A program made the translations under genes and the position numbers. Below the pieces are notes generated by a model. The model searched no databases. It was not told the DNA's origin and worked only from the letters and a program-made list of their open reading frames with translations. This document shows, one piece after another, positions 60,434 through 64,000 of a stretch of DNA of 64,000 nucleotides. Numbering within the stretch: position 1 is the first letter of the stretch; the number at the start of each line of letters is the position of its first letter. This DNA comes from Bacillus sp. FJAT-27225 (GTDB taxonomy: Bacteria; Bacillota; Bacilli; Bacillales; Cytobacillaceae). The stretch spans positions 310,001 to 374,000 of the forward strand of contig NZ_MAYU01000012.1 in assembly GCF_001685025.1 (NCBI RefSeq), given 5' to 3'.

Positions 60434-61318
60434 ATGAAGAAAGTTGTGTTGGCTGGCGGAACAGGGTTTATAGGAGAGTATCTAAAAAACAATTTCACTA
60501 AATTAGGGTATAAGGTAATTATTATTTCAAGGCAGAACCACGCTGTTTCATGGGAAGATAGGCAGGCCATTGTTGCTGCTTTGGAAGGTGCTGAGCTGCT
60601 TATCAACCTGGCTGGAAAATCTGTCAATTGCCGATATAATGAAAAGAATAAAAATGAAATAATGAAATCAAGGATCCAGACGACCACAATCCTTGGAGAA
60701 TGTGTCCAATCATGTAAAAACCCGCCAAGGCTATGGATGAATTCGAGTACCGCAACCATTTATCGCCACGCCGAAGACCGTCCGATGACAGAAGAGAATG
60801 GCGAAATTGGCACCGGTTTTTCTGTTGATGTCGCTACAAACTGGGAAAATACCTTTTTCTCATTCAACTTACCCCATACCAGGCAGATTGCACTTCGCAT
60901 TGCAATCGTTCTTGGTAAAGATGGCGGCGTGATGGTGCCTTATCGAAATTTAGTGAGGTTCGGTCTCGGGGGTATTCAAGGGAATGGAAATCAAATATTC
61001 AGTTGGATTCATATTGAAGATTTGTACCAAATTATCCTTTTCTTAATGGAAAGGGAAGATTTAGATGGTGTATTTAATTGTTCTTCTCCAAAGCCTGTTT
61101 CGAATCGTGATTTCATGAAAAAGATGAGGAATGCCATGAATGTCCCGTTTGGCCTTCCTTCGCCCAAATGGCTGCTGGAAATGGGATCATTGCTTATAAA
61201 CACGGAAACGGAATTGGTTTTAAAGAGCCGCTGGGTTATTCCGGAACGCTTGCAAAAGGAAGGGCACATTTTCTCTTTTGAAAGTCTTGATAGCGCCTTG
61301 AATGATATTCTTAAATAA
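60434..61318 (+). CDS. TIGR01777-family epimerase/oxidoreductase
   Basis: 294 residues, short-chain-like fold with N-terminal NAD(P) motif VVLAGGTGFIGEYLKNNF, VSWEDRQAIVAALEGAELLINLAGKSV, NSSTATIYRHAEDRPMTE, and WIHIEDLYQIILFLMERED. The C-terminal DUF1731 part has FNCSSPKPVSNRDFMKKMRN and LGSLLI-like sequence. Related to YfcH/SulA proteins of unknown substrate. ATG 60434 has GGGGGGA at good spacing; the frame is open 29 codons upstream. Confidence 0.85.
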   Translation: MKKVVLAGGTGFIGEYLKNNFTKLGYKVIIISRQNHAVSWEDRQAIVAALEGAELLINLAGKSVNCRYNEKNKNEIMKSRIQTTTILGECVQSCKNPPRLWMNSSTATIYRHAEDRPMTEENGEIGTGFSVDVATNWENTFFSFNLPHTRQIALRIAIVLGKDGGVMVPYRNLVRFGLGGIQGNGNQIFSWIHIEDLYQIILFLMEREDLDGVFNCSSPKPVSNRDFMKKMRNAMNVPFGLPSPKWLLEMGSLLINTETELVLKSRWVIPERLQKEGHIFSFESLDSALNDILK

Positions 61319-61367
61319 ACTTGAACTTAATTGATACAAATTTGGTACAAGAAAGCTACAATCGACC

Positions 61368-61406
61368 AAAAAAGGCATTATTCCTAGATGAATAACGCCT
61401 TTTTCT
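61368..61406. terminator. bidirectional terminator
   Basis: AAAAAAGGC and TTATTC pair with GAATAA and GCCTTTTT, between convergent genes. Confidence 0.8.
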
Positions 61407-61451
61407 TCTTTTAGGCACGAGTAGCAATTCTCAATATAATGTAGAAGAAGC

Positions 61452-62099
61452 TCACGACATATATTTCGCAACCAACGCATAGCATCGTTCCCTGGTGAGA
61501 CTTGCCTGCGTAGCTACATATTCCAGTGCTTCATACGTACCGCCTTTATACTTGAGCGATGACTCCTTGGCAGTTTCATCTCTCTCCTTTACCCAGTTCC
61601 GTTGCTCTTCCCTCACTTTGTCCATCTGCTCCGGACTAAGCTGTTCCTTCAATACGGCATAAATTTCGTTCAATTCCTTATCCCACTTTTTATATCTCTC
61701 CGCTTCTTGCTTCTCCAACTCTACTGTTGTTTCTCCAACCTCCGAATGTCGATCCTCTTCTTCCATTTCATTCAGCTTTTTGAGATATTCGTCCTTTGTA
61801 AGTTGAGGCTTTTTACTAACAGGTACATCGGACTTCGACGAATTCTCTTCTTTTGAACCTTTAGACGCGCTATCAGCCTGCTTATGTATTTTTGTGTTTC
61901 CATCCTTTGCGGAAGATGATTCTGTACTAGCTTCATCTATAGAATCCATATTTGTCGAGTCACTACTGGCATCTTGGCTTGAACTGGTAGTTTCTGATGG
62001 TTTGTCAGACTGGGCTTTTGACTCCTCAGTTGAGTTCGAACAAGCCGCCAAGATCCCTAATGCCAGAGTGGCTAACCCTATCAAAAACAGACGTTTCAT
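61452..62099 (-). CDS. lipoprotein with LprI-type (DUF1311) domain
   Basis: 215 residues. Lipoprotein signal MKRLFLIGLATLALGILAAC (lipobox LAAC), then a Ser/Thr/Asp/Lys-rich low-complexity spacer to about residue 95. The C-terminal domain follows: YKKWDKELNEIYAVLKEQLS, KVREEQRNWVKERDETAK, YEALEYVATQASLTRERCYAL. This matches LprI-like lysozyme-inhibitor domains. Surface-anchored; a role in protecting peptidoglycan is inferred from the family. Confidence 0.8.
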   Translation of the reverse strand: MKRLFLIGLATLALGILAACSNSTEESKAQSDKPSETTSSSQDASSDSTNMDSIDEASTESSSAKDGNTKIHKQADSASKGSKEENSSKSDVPVSKKPQLTKDEYLKKLNEMEEEDRHSEVGETTVELEKQEAERYKKWDKELNEIYAVLKEQLSPEQMDKVREEQRNWVKERDETAKESSLKYKGGTYEALEYVATQASLTRERCYALVAKYMS

Positions 62100-62179
62100 C
62101 TAAATACCCCCTTATATAACTAGTAGTCTACCATATAATTACCACCATTTTCCTACAAAAGAGTTCTGCCAAACGAATG

Positions 62180-62223
62180 GGGGACGGTTCATGTCTGCCA
62201 CCGGCAAACTAGAACCGTCCCCC
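62180..62223. repeat. GGGACGGTTCT hairpin repeat
   Basis: GGGGGACGGTTCATGTCTGCC pairs with GGCAAACTAGAACCGTCCCCC; intact family member, 9 bp before the end of the next minus-strand gene, whose transcript it can terminate. Confidence 0.8.
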
Positions 62224-62231
62224 TATGCCAC

Positions 62232-62573
62232 TTACCAGATTAATATCTCGTCATCAATGCGCAGCATGGCGGCTTCAACTCCAAGCTCATCAGCTGCTTG
62301 CAACGGGATTTCAAGCATGTCGTCATTATCGAAAACGAGCTTAATCTTCCACTCCTCCATTTCGGACCTTCTCACTCGATGATTAATGAAAGAACACAAC
62401 GAATCTCTATAGCCCGGAGTGTTGGAATCAAACTCCTGCCCACTGACCACCGAAAGCGGCATCGTATAGGCAGTAAGCATTCCGTTGGCCCGCTCCCCCT
62501 CAAAATGTAGCTGTATATAATCACGTATGAAAATGACAGAACTAACCTCTGCTTTCTCCAAATCGCGTATCAT
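62232..62573 (-). CDS. conserved-looking hypothetical protein
   Basis: 113 residues, beta-rich and acidic: VSSVIFIRDYIQLHFEG, MLTAYTMPLSVVSGQEFDS, GYRDSLCSFINHRVRR, WKIKLVFDNDDMLEIPLQAAD. No signal or membrane segment. The pattern resembles small Bacillus proteins of unknown function. Start with GGGGGGAAACAGCT upstream. Confidence 0.6.
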   Translation of the reverse strand: MIRDLEKAEVSSVIFIRDYIQLHFEGERANGMLTAYTMPLSVVSGQEFDSNTPGYRDSLCSFINHRVRRSEMEEWKIKLVFDNDDMLEIPLQAADELGVEAAMLRIDDEILIW

Positions 62574-62677
62574 AGCTGTTTCCCCCCACTAGGAATTTTT
62601 TTCTATTCATCTATACTTTTCCCACCCTTTACCTTGATACTCTCTATAAAATTGAACACTTTGCGACAATGGAAATA

Positions 62678-62703
62678 GGGACGGCTTTACCCTGCCGTCC
62701 CCG
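62678..62703. repeat. minimal GGGACGG hairpin repeat
   Basis: GGGACGGC with CTGCCGTCCCC as right arm; short family member 36 bp past the end of the YkvA-type gene. Confidence 0.5.
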
Positions 62704-62738
62704 TGGTTTGGACTAATATGGTTAATTCTATTTTCGAG

Positions 62739-63173
62739 TTAGGAGAATTTCCGTTTCAATGTATTCCAAACACCTGATCCTAGCATCCCATCAGCAATTT
62801 CTAAAATTCTTTGAATAACATTAAGTACATCTTCGTCCCCTGCCCAATGACTTTTTACAAGGTCCGGATTTGTATCATTTATAATATTATTTAAAACATA
62901 TGCGGCAATTGCAATATCATCAACATATCCAACAGGACCAGTAATCGCTTCAGGTATTACATCGATAGGAGAAACAAAATATGCTATGGCACCCGCAAGT
63001 TTTGCTTTATGCATAACCGAAACATTTTCATCAAGGGAGAGCTTGCATAATAGATGAAACAAGTCAGGAGCAAACAATACATATTCAGCAAACTTTTTAG
63101 TCTTACCGTTCTCGGAGCCAATCCAATCCCTTATTTTCATCCGTAAATCTTGGTAAAAATCCTCTTTTATCAT
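62739..63173 (-). CDS. YkvA-family (DUF1232) protein
   Basis: 144 residues. The DUF1232 core HKAKLAGAIAYFVSPIDVIP, then EAITGPVGYVDDIAIAAYVL is intact (YFVSPIDxIP, GxxDD). This motif occurs in small membrane-associated proteins of unknown role. The flanks are helical and charged. AGGGGTGTATAAATA precedes the ATG. Confidence 0.85.
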   Translation of the reverse strand: MIKEDFYQDLRMKIRDWIGSENGKTKKFAEYVLFAPDLFHLLCKLSLDENVSVMHKAKLAGAIAYFVSPIDVIPEAITGPVGYVDDIAIAAYVLNNIINDTNPDLVKSHWAGDEDVLNVIQRILEIADGMLGSGVWNTLKRKFS

Positions 63174-63280
63174 TATTTATACACCCCTTAAATTTACATT
63201 TAATCATCTTTCTCTTCGGATATTAATTCTGATTAACAATCATAATAGAAAGCGAATAATTAAGAATAATACTAGGCATT

Positions 63281-64000
63281 TTACTTTTTCTTTAGAGTTT
63301 GTTCCAGGGTTAATATTTCTTGCTTGTAAGCCGTATACCACGGAATACCGCAATTATCGTCTTTACCACATTGAACAAACTTTGTATAGCCAGGATAGTT
63401 TTCATCAAAGTAGTCTGGATCCACTTGATCTTTTTCAGGCGGTCCAACTATTTGCCCATTAATAATATTTAAAGGAAACACCCAACACGCCTTAGGTTTA
63501 TATTTCCAAGGGTGTAAATCGTTCTCAACTGCAGCTATTTGCAATGAACATAAACCATTATCGTAAGCAAAGACACATCTAGTATTTTCAAAATGCTTTG
63601 GATATCCAGGGACGGTGTAGTGATGAGGACGAGTATTTGTTTTTCTTCCGGAAACTAAATTATTCCAATTCCCGTCTATAATATATTCCTTTGGTAAATG
63701 ATTAAAATAGGTTGGGAATTCTAAAATGAATTTTTTAATGTTTTCTTCTTCACCTTTATTAAGATAAACTCCATCATAACAGCAGGTAGCTCCACAATTC
63801 CCACTACATTTTTTAATTTTTGTGTTTATAGAGCTATAACGACTTTCTATGTTACTATTTACTTCTTTTATATAATCAACAATTGAATTAGCATATTTTG
63901 TTTTCCAATTACTATATTTTATTTTTGTGTTTTCATCTTTTACCAGTTTTAAATGCTTATCAATTGCTGTTATTAATAATAAAATATCTCCTTTTACCCC
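63281..64000 (-). CDS. cysteine-rich DUF3109/YkgJ-like protein, 5' end cut by window edge
   Basis: An uninterrupted 239-codon frame enters at 64000 and stops at 63281. Cysteine motifs: KKCSGNCGATCCYDGVYL, TRCVFAYDNGLCSLQIAA, KYKPKACWVFPLN and FVQCGKDDNCGIPWY. The order C-C-CC, then C...C..Q, then AC(W)xFPL is that of DUF3109 and YkgJ-type putative zinc/iron-chelating proteins. A shorter start (TTG at 63544) would split the motif set, so the long frame is preferred. The N-terminus lies outside the window. Confidence 0.65.
   Translation of the reverse strand, partial: GVKGDILLLITAIDKHLKLVKDENTKIKYSNWKTKYANSIVDYIKEVNSNIESRYSSINTKIKKCSGNCGATCCYDGVYLNKGEEENIKKFILEFPTYFNHLPKEYIIDGNWNNLVSGRKTNTRPHHYTVPGYPKHFENTRCVFAYDNGLCSLQIAAVENDLHPWKYKPKACWVFPLNIINGQIVGPPEKDQVDPDYFDENYPGYTKFVQCGKDDNCGIPWYTAYKQEILTLEQTLKKK

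Overview
The window looks like a chromosomal segment of a low-GC, Gram-positive, spore-former-type Bacillaceae (Bacillus, Mesobacillus or Neobacillus-like). The basis is strong AGGAGG-type ribosome binding sites, frequent TTG/GTG starts, CcpA cre boxes, a Bce-type two-component/ABC module, TatA/TatC beside a PhoX-type phosphatase, YvbH-, PucG- and bh-type proteins, and lipoproteins with LxGC lipoboxes. The genus is inferred. No rRNA, tRNA, phage or transposase gene was seen.

Layout. 0-4.5 kb: a cut-off EamA exporter divergent from a LysR regulator, an alpha/beta hydrolase, and a cre-controlled PTS IIC-like permease. 4.5-9.2 kb: a complete Bce-type peptide-antibiotic sensing/resistance module (response regulator, intramembrane-sensing kinase, ABC ATPase, 10-TM permease) with a matching operator before the ABC genes. 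9.2-14 kb: peptidase E-like protein, keto-acid decarboxylase, M19 dipeptidase. 14-26 kb: a phosphate-scavenging neighbourhood: Tat-exported PhoX, divergent tatA-tatC, GlpQ, and a 1369-residue secreted NAGPA/metallophosphoesterase protein. Two of these have PhoP-box-like repeats upstream. 26-36 kb is accessory: glyoxalase-fold proteins, a prolyl-4-hydroxylase, two frameshifted genes, a regulator joining an HTH to an F1-ATPase beta-like domain, a PadR/DUF2812 pair, a cupin-Nudix fusion and a 10-unit 52-bp tandem array. 36-54 kb is a large carbohydrate island on the minus strand: SorC regulator, four-gene 2-oxoacid (acetoin-type) dehydrogenase, glucitol-type PTS with a SAF-domain oxidoreductase, second SorC regulator, GutM, galactitol-type PTS, PRD activator, HAD phosphatase and HPr. 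It is tied together by a repeated TTACATTTGT-type operator and by cre boxes. 54-64 kb: zinc-ribbon membrane protein, YvbH, PucG, a duplicated 44-residue zinc protein, a TIGR01777 epimerase, an LprI-type lipoprotein, a YkvA-family protein and a cysteine-rich protein cut by the right edge.

Three kinds of repeat run through the window. (1) A 40-50 bp hairpin with core GGGACGGTTCT, usually just after stop codons. (2) About 240-310 bp GC-rich MITE-like elements, two of them with terminal inverted repeats and perfect 8-bp target duplications. (3) Arrays of exactly 52-bp units edged by inverted repeats, in unrelated sequence classes at 34.99, 58.55 and (degenerate) 32.7 kb.

The most unusual items are the HTH/pseudo-F1-beta regulator with its palindromic operators (30.0-31.1 kb), the 52-bp arrays, and the island-wide SorC operator set around an uncharacterised sugar-alcohol or sugar-acid pathway. 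All functions come from reading translations and motifs by eye; no database search was run.
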